Assembly (NCBI GenBank): GCA_027024155.1
Contig: JALVTE010000020.1
Location: 1-64,000, forward strand
Direction of reading: 5' to 3'
DNA length: 64,000 nucleotides
Origin: Campylobacteraceae bacterium
GTDB taxonomy: Bacteria > Campylobacterota > Campylobacteria > Campylobacterales > Sulfurovaceae
The translations under genes were made by a program, and so were the position numbers. Positions within the stretch are counted from its first letter, which is position 1. Each line of letters begins with the position of its first letter. Below are positions 52,826-63,292 of this stretch, piece by piece. The notes under the pieces were generated by a model. It was not told where the DNA came from and ran no database searches. It worked only from the letters and a program-made list of their open reading frames with translations.

Positions 52826-53010
52826 AAAAATAGATAAAATCTCATAAAAAAGAGGATATAATAACTTTTAAGATTGTGAAACAAAATGAATAACTATTTT
52901 TATTGCTATATCTCTCAAACAACAAGTAGCCTTAGCTTTAAAAAGTTATTCACATAAACAAAGAATGATACTATCTAATACTATTTATATAATAAATAAA
53001 GGGGAGTTAA
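52826..53010. promoter_or_regulatory. dnaA-dnaN gap: DnaA box and dnaN promoter
   Basis: TTATTCACA at 52946-52954 is a perfect box and a TGAATAA near-match lies near 52888. TATAAT at 52988-52993 and the ribosome binding site GGGGAG (53001-53006) precede dnaN. This 185-bp AT-rich region is a candidate second origin part (oriC2). Confidence 0.55.
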
Positions 53011-54078
53011 ATGAAAATTAGTACAAGAAAAGATGTACTTGAATCTATCTTGATAAATGCACAAGCTTTTTTAGAGAGGAAAGATCCAACAAATATAACT
53101 TCGCATATATATTTAAATGCCGAAATCGATATTGTAACAATAAAAGCAACAGATAGCGAAATAGGTTTAGAAGTTAAAAGTAACCAATTTAATGTAGATG
53201 AAATTGGTATTGTTACTGTAAATGGAAAAAAACTATTAGATATTATCAGAACTCTTAAAGATGACATTATCGAATTACATACAGAAGATAATAATATTAT
53301 AATTAAACAAAAAAGTACAAAATTTAAACTCCCTACTTTTAACCACGAAGAGTATCCAACTTTTCCAAATATTGAAAATAAAGCTCAAATTAGCCTTGAT
53401 TCAATGCAATTAATTAAAAGTCTTAAAAAAATTATTCCTGCTATTGATATTAATAATCCAAAATATGAACTTAATGGTGCATTAATAGATTTTAAAAAAA
53501 ATGAAACTAAATTTGTTGGAACAGATACTAGAAGATTAGCTATAGTAGAATTAGAAAATCCTAGTGAAAATGAACTCTCTTTAATTATTCCTAAAAAAGC
53601 TATAATAGAAATTCAAAAACTATTCCTTGATAAAATTGATATCTATTATGACGAAAATCATATAATTATTAAAAATGACCAATTTTTCCTATTTAGTCGT
53701 TTAATTAATGGAAAATTTCCAGATTACCAAAGAATTATACCATCTACAACAAAACACTCATTAGTTATTCCTAAAAAAGAGATAATAGAAGCTATGAAAG
53801 TTATATCTATAATTTCTCAAGAAATAAAAATAACTTTTGAAAACAATTTAATAACTTTAGAATCTTTAAATAGTGATACTCAAGAGGCAAAAACTACAAT
53901 AGATACACCAATAAGTATGGAAAATAGTTTTACATTAGGAGTAAATAGTAAATATCTATTTGACTTTTTATCACAAATAGATACAAGTGATTTTACTATG
54001 GAATTGAATGAACCATCATTACCATTTGTTGTAAAAAGTGAAAACTTTTTAACAGTTATTATGCCAATTTTACTATAA
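53011..54078 (+). CDS. dnaN: DNA polymerase III beta clamp
   Basis: This 355-residue sliding clamp has the three-domain fold: KISTRKDVLESILINAQ at the start, FVGTDTRRLAIVELE in domain two and SLPFVVKSENFLTVIMPI.L at the end. It tethers polymerase III to DNA. It lies directly after dnaA and 12 bp before pyrG. Confidence 0.96.
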   Translation: MKISTRKDVLESILINAQAFLERKDPTNITSHIYLNAEIDIVTIKATDSEIGLEVKSNQFNVDEIGIVTVNGKKLLDIIRTLKDDIIELHTEDNNIIIKQKSTKFKLPTFNHEEYPTFPNIENKAQISLDSMQLIKSLKKIIPAIDINNPKYELNGALIDFKKNETKFVGTDTRRLAIVELENPSENELSLIIPKKAIIEIQKLFLDKIDIYYDENHIIIKNDQFFLFSRLINGKFPDYQRIIPSTTKHSLVIPKKEIIEAMKVISIISQEIKITFENNLITLESLNSDTQEAKTTIDTPISMENSFTLGVNSKYLFDFLSQIDTSDFTMELNEPSLPFVVKSENFLTVIMPILL

Positions 54079-55708
<1,630 letters not shown>

Positions 55709-55710
<2 letters not shown>

Positions 55711-55765
55711 GGGTTAGTTGTTAGTGATTAGTGGGTAGGTGTAGGGGTAGGTCTTGTACCTACCC
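55709..55765. repeat. Heptad-like array and hairpin after pyrG
   Basis: 7-bp steps of the GTTAGTT, GTTAGTG, ATTAGTG, GGTAGGT type begin at the pyrG stop. They lead into a perfect 8-bp hairpin, GGGTAGGT (55745-55752) and ACCTACCC (55758-55765), with loop CTTGT. This could terminate pyrG, though no U-tract follows. Confidence 0.65.
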
Positions 55766-55817
55766 ACATTCAAACTACCAAAATATATATTGTGTAATTT
55801 TAAATATTGACATACGC

Positions 55818-55884
55818 GTAGGGTCGATTTATCGACCAATAATTGAGATGAATTCATATTTTATGGTCGGTAAACCGACCCTAC
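55818..55884. repeat. Nested GGTCGGT palindrome pair (REP-like)
   Basis: Two small palindromes, GGTCGAT-TT-ATCGACC (55822-55837) and GGTCGGT-AA-ACCGACC (55865-55880), face each other. Outer words GTAGGGTCG and CGACCCTAC are also inverted. This BIME-like arrangement shares its core with the single palindrome at 22539-22558. Confidence 0.7.
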
Positions 55885-55888
55885 TGCC

Positions 55889-56098
55889 AATGTTATTAAG
55901 TTAAGAGTTTTAACTCCATAAAATGCACTAAGCTTAAAGTATAAAGCCAAAAGTCTACCATTGCCGAAAAAGTGTTTTTTCAACTTTTAGGCAGTTAAAA
56001 TCGTGGACTCTCACTCTCAAAGGAGTGACGCAGTGGCTAGCTTTAAGCTTTAAGCTTAATGCCAAGAAATGGATATGAAATCCTTAACTTATGGCACT
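55889..56098 (-). mobile_element. Second MITE-like copy, inverted, upstream of recJ
   Basis: Read on the minus strand it follows the element at 11056-11305 along nearly its full length: CCATAAGTTAAGG end, CTTAAAGCTTAAAGCTAGCCACT, GTCCACGATTTTAACTGCC, AAAACTCTTAACTTAAT end. It is ~210 bp long. Its ends are more worn than those of the first copy. CCCTACTGCC lies just before it and CCCTACCGCC shortly after, a possible imperfect target duplication. The in-frame upstream extension of recJ stops at its edge. Confidence 0.75.
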
Positions 56099-56244
56099 AA
56101 GCCCTACCGCCTTATACAATATCCAAGGAATTAAAAATAGAAAAACTATTAAACAAAACAGAAATCTACAATATTCTTTATAATCGCCACAAAGGTGAAT
56201 TTTTAACACTTAAAGAGCTACCCTACCCTCACACCTTCAAAGAT

Positions 56245-57705
56245 ATGACAAGAGCTGTTAAACGCGTTGCAGAAGCTATTAAAACAGGTGAAAAGATTGC
56301 TCTAATTGGTGATTATGATGTAGATGGCGTAACAGCAACAACAGTTATGCGTGAACTGTTTGAGCAAATTGGCTACCCCTTGCAGTGGGTAATACCAAAC
56401 CGCTTTAAAGATGGCTACGGTGTTAGTAAAACAGTGCTAGAAAGAGTAGATGCAAGCGTGATAATAACTGTAGATAACGGCATAGCAGCTGTTGAACCGG
56501 CTCGTATTTGTAAAGAGAGAGGTATAGATTTAATTATTACAGACCACCACGCCCTACCCCCTACTCTACCCGATGCATATGCAATAGTAGACCAAAAACA
56601 GCTAGATTGTAAATTTAAATTCAAAGAGGTTTGCGGTGCACAAATAGCTTGGTACTTTGCAGCAGCACTTGGCAAAGAGTTGGGTGTAAGTGTAGATACA
56701 AAGTCGTTAATGGCAATAGTATCTTTAGCAATAGTTGCCGATATTATGCCATTAACTGGAATTAATAGAGTAATGCTAATAGCAGGGTTAGAGTATCTAA
56801 AACGAAGCGACAAAGCCTTTATAAAAGCCCTTAAGCGACGAAATATGCTTAAAAATTTAAATAGTGAAACAGTAGCATTCTACTTAGCACCACTAATAAA
56901 CAGTGCCGGCAGACTTAAAGATGCCTCGATAGCTAGCGACTTTCTCTTTACAAAAAGTGAGAGCGAAGCCGAGATGATACTAGATGAGTTAATATCACTA
57001 AACACAGAGCGAAAAGCGATAGAGCGAGCAATAACAAAAGATGCCCTAAAACAGGTAAACCCAAGCGATAAAATAGCAATAGTATGGGGTAGAGAGTGGA
57101 ACGAAGGCGTAGTTGGAATAGTTGCTTCAAAAGTAGCAGAGCACTACAAAATACCAGCAATAGTTCTAAGTTGTAAAGATGGCATATGCAAAGGGAGTGG
57201 AAGAAATTGGGGCGATTGCGACCTATTTAGCTTAGTTGGCGAAGCAAGAGAGTATTTAGATAAATTTGGCGGACACAAAGCTGCTGTAGGCTTAAGCTTT
57301 AAAGAGGAGAAGATGCCACTAATTAAGAGCCTTCTAAATATAAAAGCCTCTGAGCAGTGTAGTAAAGATTTTACAGACAAAACAATTCTAGGCACCCTAC
57401 CCTTTAGCGAAATCGATTTTGAACTGCTAGAGATTATGGAGAAATTCGAGCCATACGGCGAAGCAAATACAAAGCCAAAGTTTATAACAAAAGGCGTAGA
57501 GATACTAGAAGTAAACGAAGTAGGAGCCACAAAAGAGCACAAACGCTATCGCTTAAAAGATGGCAACAGAGTATTTACTGCCATAGAGTTTAGAAGCAAA
57601 AGCAATGCCCAAAAAGGCGATTTGTGCAATATTATCTATACAATATCTAAAAATGAGTATAACGATAATGTCTATATAAACTTGTATATCGAAGAGATTA
57701 AATAA
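56245..57705 (+). CDS. recJ: Single-stranded-DNA exonuclease RecJ (start uncertain)
   Basis: The DHH motif ALIGDYDVDGVTATTVM, ITDHHALPP and the DHHA1 part GREWNEGVVGIVASKVAEHY and GSGRNWGDCD are intact. RecJ degrades 5' ends of single-stranded DNA in repair. The ATG at 56245 is the first canonical start, but coding similarity in the same frame extends at least 36 codons upstream (ILYNRHKGEFLTLKELPYPH). No ATG, GTG or TTG lies in that extension back to 56101. An AAGGA at 56125 precedes an ATA (56137). Either a non-canonical start or a 1-nt frameshift near 56133-56137 explains this. Confidence 0.9.
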   Translation: MTRAVKRVAEAIKTGEKIALIGDYDVDGVTATTVMRELFEQIGYPLQWVIPNRFKDGYGVSKTVLERVDASVIITVDNGIAAVEPARICKERGIDLIITDHHALPPTLPDAYAIVDQKQLDCKFKFKEVCGAQIAWYFAAALGKELGVSVDTKSLMAIVSLAIVADIMPLTGINRVMLIAGLEYLKRSDKAFIKALKRRNMLKNLNSETVAFYLAPLINSAGRLKDASIASDFLFTKSESEAEMILDELISLNTERKAIERAITKDALKQVNPSDKIAIVWGREWNEGVVGIVASKVAEHYKIPAIVLSCKDGICKGSGRNWGDCDLFSLVGEAREYLDKFGGHKAAVGLSFKEEKMPLIKSLLNIKASEQCSKDFTDKTILGTLPFSEIDFELLEIMEKFEPYGEANTKPKFITKGVEILEVNEVGATKEHKRYRLKDGNRVFTAIEFRSKSNAQKGDLCNIIYTISKNEYNDNVYINLYIEEIK

Positions 57706-59017
57706 TTTCATTAATTGTATTAAGTGCAATATACTGTACTGTTTTACCACGTTTGTAATTTGCTAAAAATCCATAATTTACCATTTGAGTTAAATATTTT
57801 CTAGCACTGCTAAGAGTAACTCCATAATCGGCTGCTATTTCAAGAGTTGTAAAGGCTCTTCCTGGGTTTTTAATTGCCTTTTTTAGAATATCTTTTTGTA
57901 TAAAATTTAGCAACTTACTGTATTTGGAGTTCTCTAATAGTCTGTTTATCTCTTTAAACTCATTCTCTTTGTTTTGTAAATAGCTAAGTAGCTCCTCTAT
58001 AGCTCTATCTATAATCTCTAGTTGATAATCTATAAAATATGTTAAATCATTATCGTCAATTTCGCTATATTTATAGCTTAATGCATACTTTTTAGGGGCT
58101 CTTTTAAGAAGGCTACTAATAGATATATACTCAAAATAGTCAAATCCACTTTTTATCATATACCAATAAAAGAGTGCTCTTGCAACTCTTCCATTTCCAT
58201 CGCTAAATGGGTGCTCATAGCCTATAAAAAAGTGCAATATTATAGCTTTTACTATTGGGTGAATAAACTCGCTACCATCTTCGCCATTATGTTTTGTGTT
58301 TGCAAAATTGCACAACTTCTGAACTCTTTTTGCAATAGATTTATAGCTTGGTGGTTGATGCATAATATTTCCATCATAATCTGCAATTATTATAGAGTCG
58401 CTACTTCTAAAAGAGCCGGCAATATTGCCATTGTTGCTATTACCTTTAGTTGCAATTTTGTGAAAATTTAAAATCATATCTATAGTTAAATCTTCATCTT
58501 TTAACTCTTTAATCTCTTGCATTAAAAGATAGTTATTAATTATCATCTCTTCATCTTCATTTTTAGGCTTCTTATTTGATACAATTAAATCTTTAGCAAC
58601 CTCTCTAGTGGTAGATGCCCCCTCTAGCTGAGAGCTACTAATTGCCTCTTCTATAACCAAAGAAGAAATTAAATAATCTCTTTTTATAGAGCTACTTGGG
58701 GTTAATCCTTTGCTTGCAATATGTGATATTTTATAGAGTTTTGCCTCTAGCGAGTCAGGAATACAAAAAGAGAAACTTTTGCCATTTTCATCGTTTAAAC
58801 CTATCTGTTTTAAACTTCTATATCTTGCAAATTTAGTAGCAAACCAAGCTTTTTTAGGGTCGTCATTTTCGCTTAGTCTCCATTTAAATTTATCCCAATA
58901 TAGATATTTACCTTTAGCATCTGTCTCTTTGTATCTCATAAGATATTCAAAGTCTAAATACTCTTCGTTGCTAATATCAAATTTAAATGGTGCTTTTTCT
59001 ATGATATTTTTTGCCAT
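57698..59017 (-). CDS. fic: Fic-domain protein with winged-helix C-terminus
   Basis: This 439-residue protein has the full Fic motif HPFSDGNGRVARALFYW, so AMPylation or related activity is expected. An upstream SSQLEGAS matches the (S/T)xxxE(G/N) inhibitory-helix motif of autoinhibited Fic proteins. The C-terminal ~70 residues (TTLEIAADYGVTLSSARKYLTQMVNYG) form a winged helix likely to bind DNA. Two palindromes upstream could be its operators. It overlaps recJ (convergent) by 8 bp and looks like an accessory gene placed between core genes. Confidence 0.9.
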   Translation of the reverse strand: MAKNIIEKAPFKFDISNEEYLDFEYLMRYKETDAKGKYLYWDKFKWRLSENDDPKKAWFATKFARYRSLKQIGLNDENGKSFSFCIPDSLEAKLYKISHIASKGLTPSSSIKRDYLISSLVIEEAISSSQLEGASTTREVAKDLIVSNKKPKNEDEEMIINNYLLMQEIKELKDEDLTIDMILNFHKIATKGNSNNGNIAGSFRSSDSIIIADYDGNIMHQPPSYKSIAKRVQKLCNFANTKHNGEDGSEFIHPIVKAIILHFFIGYEHPFSDGNGRVARALFYWYMIKSGFDYFEYISISSLLKRAPKKYALSYKYSEIDDNDLTYFIDYQLEIIDRAIEELLSYLQNKENEFKEINRLLENSKYSKLLNFIQKDILKKAIKNPGRAFTTLEIAADYGVTLSSARKYLTQMVNYGFLANYKRGKTVQYIALNTINEII

Positions 59018-59020
59018 ATT

Positions 59021-59060
59021 AAACTTTCAAGATAAATTTTTTATTTTATCTTGAAAGTTT
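59021..59060. promoter_or_regulatory. Perfect palindrome upstream of fic (operator candidate 1)
   Basis: AAACTTTCAAGATAAA (59021-59036) and its exact reverse complement (59045-59060) are separated by 8 bp. It begins 3 bp before the fic start codon on the minus strand, where a bound protein would block transcription or translation. Confidence 0.7.
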
Positions 59061-59144
59061 ATCATAAGAGTCTATAAATGTCAATAAGGGGATTAAAATG
59101 GTTATATATAGAAGTAATAGTTGCAAATTATTGATGAAATTATA

Positions 59145-59176
59145 TTTCAAGATAAAAATAAAAATTTATCTTGAAA
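59145..59176. promoter_or_regulatory. Second palindrome with same half-site (operator candidate 2)
   Basis: TTTCAAGATAAA (59145-59156) and TTTATCTTGAAA (59165-59176) repeat the half-site of the first palindrome with the same 8-bp centre, 120 bp away. The right arm touches the stop codon of the upstream aminotransferase gene. It may also serve as that gene's terminator. Confidence 0.65.
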
Positions 59177-60286
59177 CTATAAGAGGAAGCTCTTTAACCT
59201 CTTAACACCCTCGCTCATATGCTCTATGCTTCTTGTGTAGGCAAATCGTAGCTTTGTTTGGCTATTGTTTTTGCCAAAATCTACTCCTGGAGTTACGGCA
59301 ATATGTAGTTTGTGTAGCAGTTCATAGCTAAACTCTACTGCATCGTTAGAGTACTTTGAAATATCGCACCAGAGGTAGAATGCTCCATCTGGCTTTGCAT
59401 CTATTTCGAAAAGCTCTTTTAACTCGTTATACAGATAGTCGCGTCGTCTTTTATACTCAGCTCTTACACTTGCTAAATAGTCATAATCAAACGCCTCTAG
59501 TGCAGCATATTGGCTAAGTGTCGGGGCACTTAGGTATAGATTTTGAGCAATCGCTTCGGCTGGTTTTATTAAATGTTTTGGTAAAACCATCCAACCTACT
59601 CTTAGCCCTGGCATACAGAAGTATTTAGAAAAACCGTTAATTACAATCGCGTTGTCGCTAAAATTTAGGGCACTCTTTGCCTCTTTATCATATACCAAGC
59701 CGTGGTATAGCTCATCAGAGATAAAGGCTATATTTTCTCTCTCGCAATACTCTGTTAACTCTTGTAAATTCTTATTATCGTAAATATTTCCAGTAGGGTT
59801 TGCAGGGCTAGAGATATGTAGAGCATCAATTTTGTGCCCCTCTAAGTGCTTAGCAGTTAATTGGTAGCCATCTTCTTTACCTATTGGCAGGGCTTTTACC
59901 TTTGCATCTACCATTACAGCAAAGTTTTTATAACATGGGTAAGATGGATCACTTATTGCAAGTGTATCGCCACTATTTAGCGTTAGCAGATAGGCAATTA
60001 AAAAAGCATTGCTTGTGCCTGGTGTTACTAAAATTTGCTTAGGGTCAAGCTCTACACTGTAATCTCTTTTGTAGTGCTGTGCTATCTTTTCTCTAAGCTC
60101 TAAAAGCCCTAAAGTTTCGGTATAGCCGTATTTAGAGGACTCTACAGCTTTTAAAAGAGCCTTTTTAACTTTAGGAGAAGGCTCTAAATCTGGTTGCCCT
60201 ATTTCAAAGTGTATAGTGTCGCTATACTTTTGTGCCTCTCGCACTAAATCCATAACTTTAAACGAAGTTATATTCTCGTAACGCAT
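59177..60286 (-). CDS. Class I/II PLP-dependent aminotransferase
   Basis: This 369-residue enzyme has the PLP Lys in INGFSKYFCMPGLRVGWM, the ISSPANPTGN segment and the FISDELYHGLVY Asp. It belongs to the aspartate-type fold I group; the substrate (aspartate, aromatic or methionine keto-acid) is open. Its start lies 1 bp after the DedA gene stop, so they share a transcript. Confidence 0.88.
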   Translation of the reverse strand: MRYENITSFKVMDLVREAQKYSDTIHFEIGQPDLEPSPKVKKALLKAVESSKYGYTETLGLLELREKIAQHYKRDYSVELDPKQILVTPGTSNAFLIAYLLTLNSGDTLAISDPSYPCYKNFAVMVDAKVKALPIGKEDGYQLTAKHLEGHKIDALHISSPANPTGNIYDNKNLQELTEYCERENIAFISDELYHGLVYDKEAKSALNFSDNAIVINGFSKYFCMPGLRVGWMVLPKHLIKPAEAIAQNLYLSAPTLSQYAALEAFDYDYLASVRAEYKRRRDYLYNELKELFEIDAKPDGAFYLWCDISKYSNDAVEFSYELLHKLHIAVTPGVDFGKNNSQTKLRFAYTRSIEHMSEGVKRLKSFLL

Positions 60287-60287
60287 T

Positions 60288-60839
60288 TTACTTTTTCTCG
60301 ACCTTCTTTAAATATTGCCAAATTCCGCCACCAATTATTATTAAAGCAAGAGGTGCTAAATATGGCTTTGTTTTTAGGTAATTAAATGCTTCAATAATTG
60401 CATCGCTAGAGTAGTAACTTGCAAGCCCAACAGTTAATACAAAAACAATAGATGCAAAAAAGTTATATATTACAAACTTTTTAAAATCGTACTTACTAAG
60501 TGCCATAACTATCGGTATAAGGGTTTTTACACCATATATAAATTTTTGTATAAATATCGCCAATACACCATACTTTTTCATCAAAAGCCTCGTAATTGCC
60601 AGCTTTCTTTGATGTTTTATTAAATATTTCTGAATATCTTTTTTATTGTATCTACCAAGATAAAATAGGAAGTTATCGCCCAAAAAGTTAAAAATTATCG
60701 CAATCAGTAAAGCGTAAGTTAAATTAATATGCCCCAAATAAGCAAAAACACCAGCAGTAGCAACTATGAGCATAGAACCACCAAACGAAAAGAATGCAAT
60801 CGCTAGGTAACCCCAAGTCTCCAGTGAAGAGAAGTCCAT
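60288..60839 (-). CDS. DedA family membrane protein
   Basis: This 183-residue protein has four to five helices and the DedA features FNFLGDNFLFYLGRY and FIQKFIYGVKTLIPIVMAL. DedA proteins are undecaprenyl-phosphate or phospholipid translocases/flippases. It lies upstream of the aminotransferase gene in one operon; the functional link is not obvious. Confidence 0.87.
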   Translation of the reverse strand: MDFSSLETWGYLAIAFFSFGGSMLIVATAGVFAYLGHINLTYALLIAIIFNFLGDNFLFYLGRYNKKDIQKYLIKHQRKLAITRLLMKKYGVLAIFIQKFIYGVKTLIPIVMALSKYDFKKFVIYNFFASIVFVLTVGLASYYSSDAIIEAFNYLKTKPYLAPLALIIIGGGIWQYLKKVEKK

Positions 60840-60873
60840 ACTTTATGCCTTTTTTGGTATGATTATACATTGT

Positions 60874-60981
60874 AAAGCTGAAAGCTAAAAGCCTAAAGCA
60901 AAAAGCTAATACGTAGTAGTCTCTTTTTTATTAAAAAAGATGGCGAAGCTTTATGCTTAAAGCTTTTAGCTTTCAGCTTTT
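60874..60981. repeat. Inverted heptanucleotide arrays
   Basis: Left array 60874-60908: AAAGCTG, AAAGCTA, AAAGCCT, AAAGCAA, AAAGCTA. Right array 60947-60981: AGCTTTA, TGCTTAA, AGCTTTT, AGCTTTC, AGCTTTT. The two arrays are complementary in type and 38 bp apart. They fill the divergent gap between the DedA and DUF808 genes, so here the structure is at promoters rather than at gene ends. Confidence 0.88.
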
Positions 60982-61001
60982 TCGACCAAAGGGAGAAAAC
61001 A

Positions 61002-61844
61002 ATGGCATCAGGATTTTTTGCACTTTTAGATGATATATCAGTGCTTATGGATAACTCGTCTGTTATGGCAAAAGCAGCTGCTAAAAATACAGCAGGTGTT
61101 TTGGGCGATGATTTAGCAGTTAGTGCCTCGAAAGCATCTAACTTTCAGGCATCAAGAGAGTTACCAGTACTTTGGGCAATAACTAAAGGCTCTTTTTTAA
61201 ATAAGATAATAATTATACCGATTATGATAGCTCTAAGCTACTACTTTCCGCAAGCTATTATGCCTATTTTAGTACTTGGTGGTATATATCTATCATACGA
61301 AGGAGCACACGGTATTTGGGGCTATATCTTCCCGCACGAAAGCCATGAAGAGCAAGAGGTGGTAAGTGAAAAACAGAAAATCAAAGATGCTATAATTACA
61401 GACTTTGTACTCTCTATAGAGATAGTTTTAATCGCCCTATCAACTGTGCAGGATGCTGCATTACCTACAAAAATATTTGTAGTTACGCTAGTGTCATTTT
61501 TAGCAACAATCGGTGTTTATGGAATTGTTGCCTTTTTAGTTAGAATAGACGATATGGGTTACGCAATCGCAAAAGGTGCCAAAAGTGGCTCTAAAAAAGA
61601 GAAATTTGGCTTAAAATTAGTAAGCTCTCTACCAATAATTATTCGAATACTTAGCATAGTCGGAACATTTGCAATGCTTCTAGTAGCGGGTGGAATTTTT
61701 ATGCACAACTTCCATATGTTGCACGATGTAATGCACTCTATACCAGATTTTATGAGCGAGCTAATAGTTGCCCTAATAGTAGGTGGTTTTGCTATGCTTT
61801 TAATAGATGGAACTAAGTTTTTAATCGCTAAGATTAAAACTTAA
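61002..61844 (+). CDS. DUF808 (YedI-like) membrane protein
   Basis: This 280-residue protein begins MASGFFALLDDISVLMD, continues with AAKNTAGVLGDDLAVSASKA and ELPVLWAITKGS, and has about five helices. This matches DUF808/YedI, an inner membrane family without an assigned function. Its stop overlaps the convergent PagL-like gene by 11 bp. Confidence 0.9.
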   Translation: MASGFFALLDDISVLMDNSSVMAKAAAKNTAGVLGDDLAVSASKASNFQASRELPVLWAITKGSFLNKIIIIPIMIALSYYFPQAIMPILVLGGIYLSYEGAHGIWGYIFPHESHEEQEVVSEKQKIKDAIITDFVLSIEIVLIALSTVQDAALPTKIFVVTLVSFLATIGVYGIVAFLVRIDDMGYAIAKGAKSGSKKEKFGLKLVSSLPIIIRILSIVGTFAMLLVAGGIFMHNFHMLHDVMHSIPDFMSELIVALIVGGFAMLLIDGTKFLIAKIKT

Positions 61845-62487
61845 ATCCAAAATAGATATGATGTAAATCTATGCTAGGGTTTGGCTTTTTGATGCCTAGG
61901 TTTGAGTAGTGTATAAATCTATATCCTACAATATACCTACCGTATGTGAAACCTGCACCTATGTTATCATTAAACTGAAATCTAGTAGATTTATCTCTCT
62001 TCTCAACTAAAGTAGAGTCCATTAAAGAGACTCCAACTCCAAGTTCTAGGAATGGTTTAAAATTATCTACCCATAACTTTTTAAAGTAGTATCGAAACAT
62101 AGGAGTAAAAGAGTATATATAACCCGATAGATTTACCTCTTCGCTTTTTTTGATATTTTTTATTTTAGAGTTCCATCTTGTTGCAGAGAACTCAAAACTG
62201 CTTGTAAGTTTAAAATATTCATTATTTACGATATAGCTATTCTCTCTACTTAGTGTAACTCTATCGTCATGCAAAAAGGTATTAGATGTAAACTCTTTAC
62301 CCTTTAAATAGAGTAGAGAGTACTTTTTGTCTGAGTTATCCACTTTTTCCGAATTTAGTGTGTAATAAATTAGAGTAAAAAGTGTTCCAAACACGGCAGT
62401 TCTCATCTCTATTAAGTCTCTTTTTGTAGTTGCATTGGCAGTGTAAACCAGTAGTAACAGTATTATAATGTATCTTTTTATTATCAT
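61834..62487 (-). CDS. pagL: PagL-like lipid A 3-O-deacylase
   Basis: This 217-residue protein has a signal peptide (to about residue 18) and an 8-strand barrel pattern ending in Phe (HHIYFGFKF). The active-site segment GYRFIHYSNLGIKKPNPSID carries the PagL His-x-Ser-Asn motif. PagL removes the 3-O acyl chain of lipid A in the outer membrane. At the position 12 residues after the catalytic Ser, where PagL has Glu, this protein has Asp. It overlaps the PAP2 gene by 4 bp. Confidence 0.8.
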   Translation of the reverse strand: MIIKRYIIILLLLVYTANATTKRDLIEMRTAVFGTLFTLIYYTLNSEKVDNSDKKYSLLYLKGKEFTSNTFLHDDRVTLSRENSYIVNNEYFKLTSSFEFSATRWNSKIKNIKKSEEVNLSGYIYSFTPMFRYYFKKLWVDNFKPFLELGVGVSLMDSTLVEKRDKSTRFQFNDNIGAGFTYGRYIVGYRFIHYSNLGIKKPNPSIDLHHIYFGFKF

Positions 62488-63194
62488 TTTGACTCTCCTT
62501 CTTGGTCTGATTTAAATATCAAATAGTAGCTAAGCCAAGCAGTAAAAACTACAAAAAAGGCACTAAAAACTACATCACTTAAAAAGTGCCTACCTTGAAT
62601 AATTCTAACAAATCCAACTAGGCTTCCCCATGAAAGTGTAGATAGTATTACAGCAGTTTTCAACTTTTTGCTTCTTACAATTGGAACTAAAGTCAAGAAA
62701 TAAAACGCTGCAGCTGCGTGTCCGCTAGTAAATGAGCAGTTATGTTGACACTGGTTAGTTTTGATAAAGGCAGGAGTAAACTGTTTATCTCCTCCAAAGT
62801 ATGTAGTAGTAGCTGGTCTAGCCCTACCCCAGTGCTCTTTAAATCCAAGGTTTACCAATAGACCCGGTCCTAAAATTAACGAGATAAGTAGGTATGTAAG
62901 TACCTTTTTTCTAATTCCAAAAAGGTTTTTTCTTAAGATAAAATCTAAAATAAGTAAAAAAATTGATACTAAAGCAAATAGATATACTACATAAAATGTA
63001 GCATAGTATATAAATTGTGCAAAAGGTCGGTTTTTTAGATAAAATCCACTCTCTGTATTGTAAAATAGACTACTTACTTTTAAATCTATCTCTGGAAAAT
63101 TAATAAAAACTATAGCAGTAATAATGAATAAAATAGATATAACTATCTTTGTACTTTTAAAATTCAATTTATATCCTAATATCGAAAGAGTCAC
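62484..63194 (-). CDS. PAP2-family phosphatase (lipid A phosphatase-like)
   Basis: This 236-residue protein has six helices and the three PAP2 motifs: KEHWGRARPATTTYF, SFTSGHAAAAFYF and GRHFLSDVVFS. LpxE/LpxF-like enzymes of this fold remove lipid A phosphates. It overlaps pagL by 4 bp, which supports a lipid A role. It is divergent from a second PAP2 gene. Confidence 0.87.
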   Translation of the reverse strand: MTLSILGYKLNFKSTKIVISILFIITAIVFINFPEIDLKVSSLFYNTESGFYLKNRPFAQFIYYATFYVVYLFALVSIFLLILDFILRKNLFGIRKKVLTYLLISLILGPGLLVNLGFKEHWGRARPATTTYFGGDKQFTPAFIKTNQCQHNCSFTSGHAAAAFYFLTLVPIVRSKKLKTAVILSTLSWGSLVGFVRIIQGRHFLSDVVFSAFFVVFTAWLSYYLIFKSDQEGESK

Positions 63195-63292
63195 AAATAG
63201 TTAAACCCATAATCTAGGTTAAAATAATCTATTTTTTGTAAACCTTTTATGAACTAGTGATATAATATCAAAAAATCAATTAAAAGAGGCAT

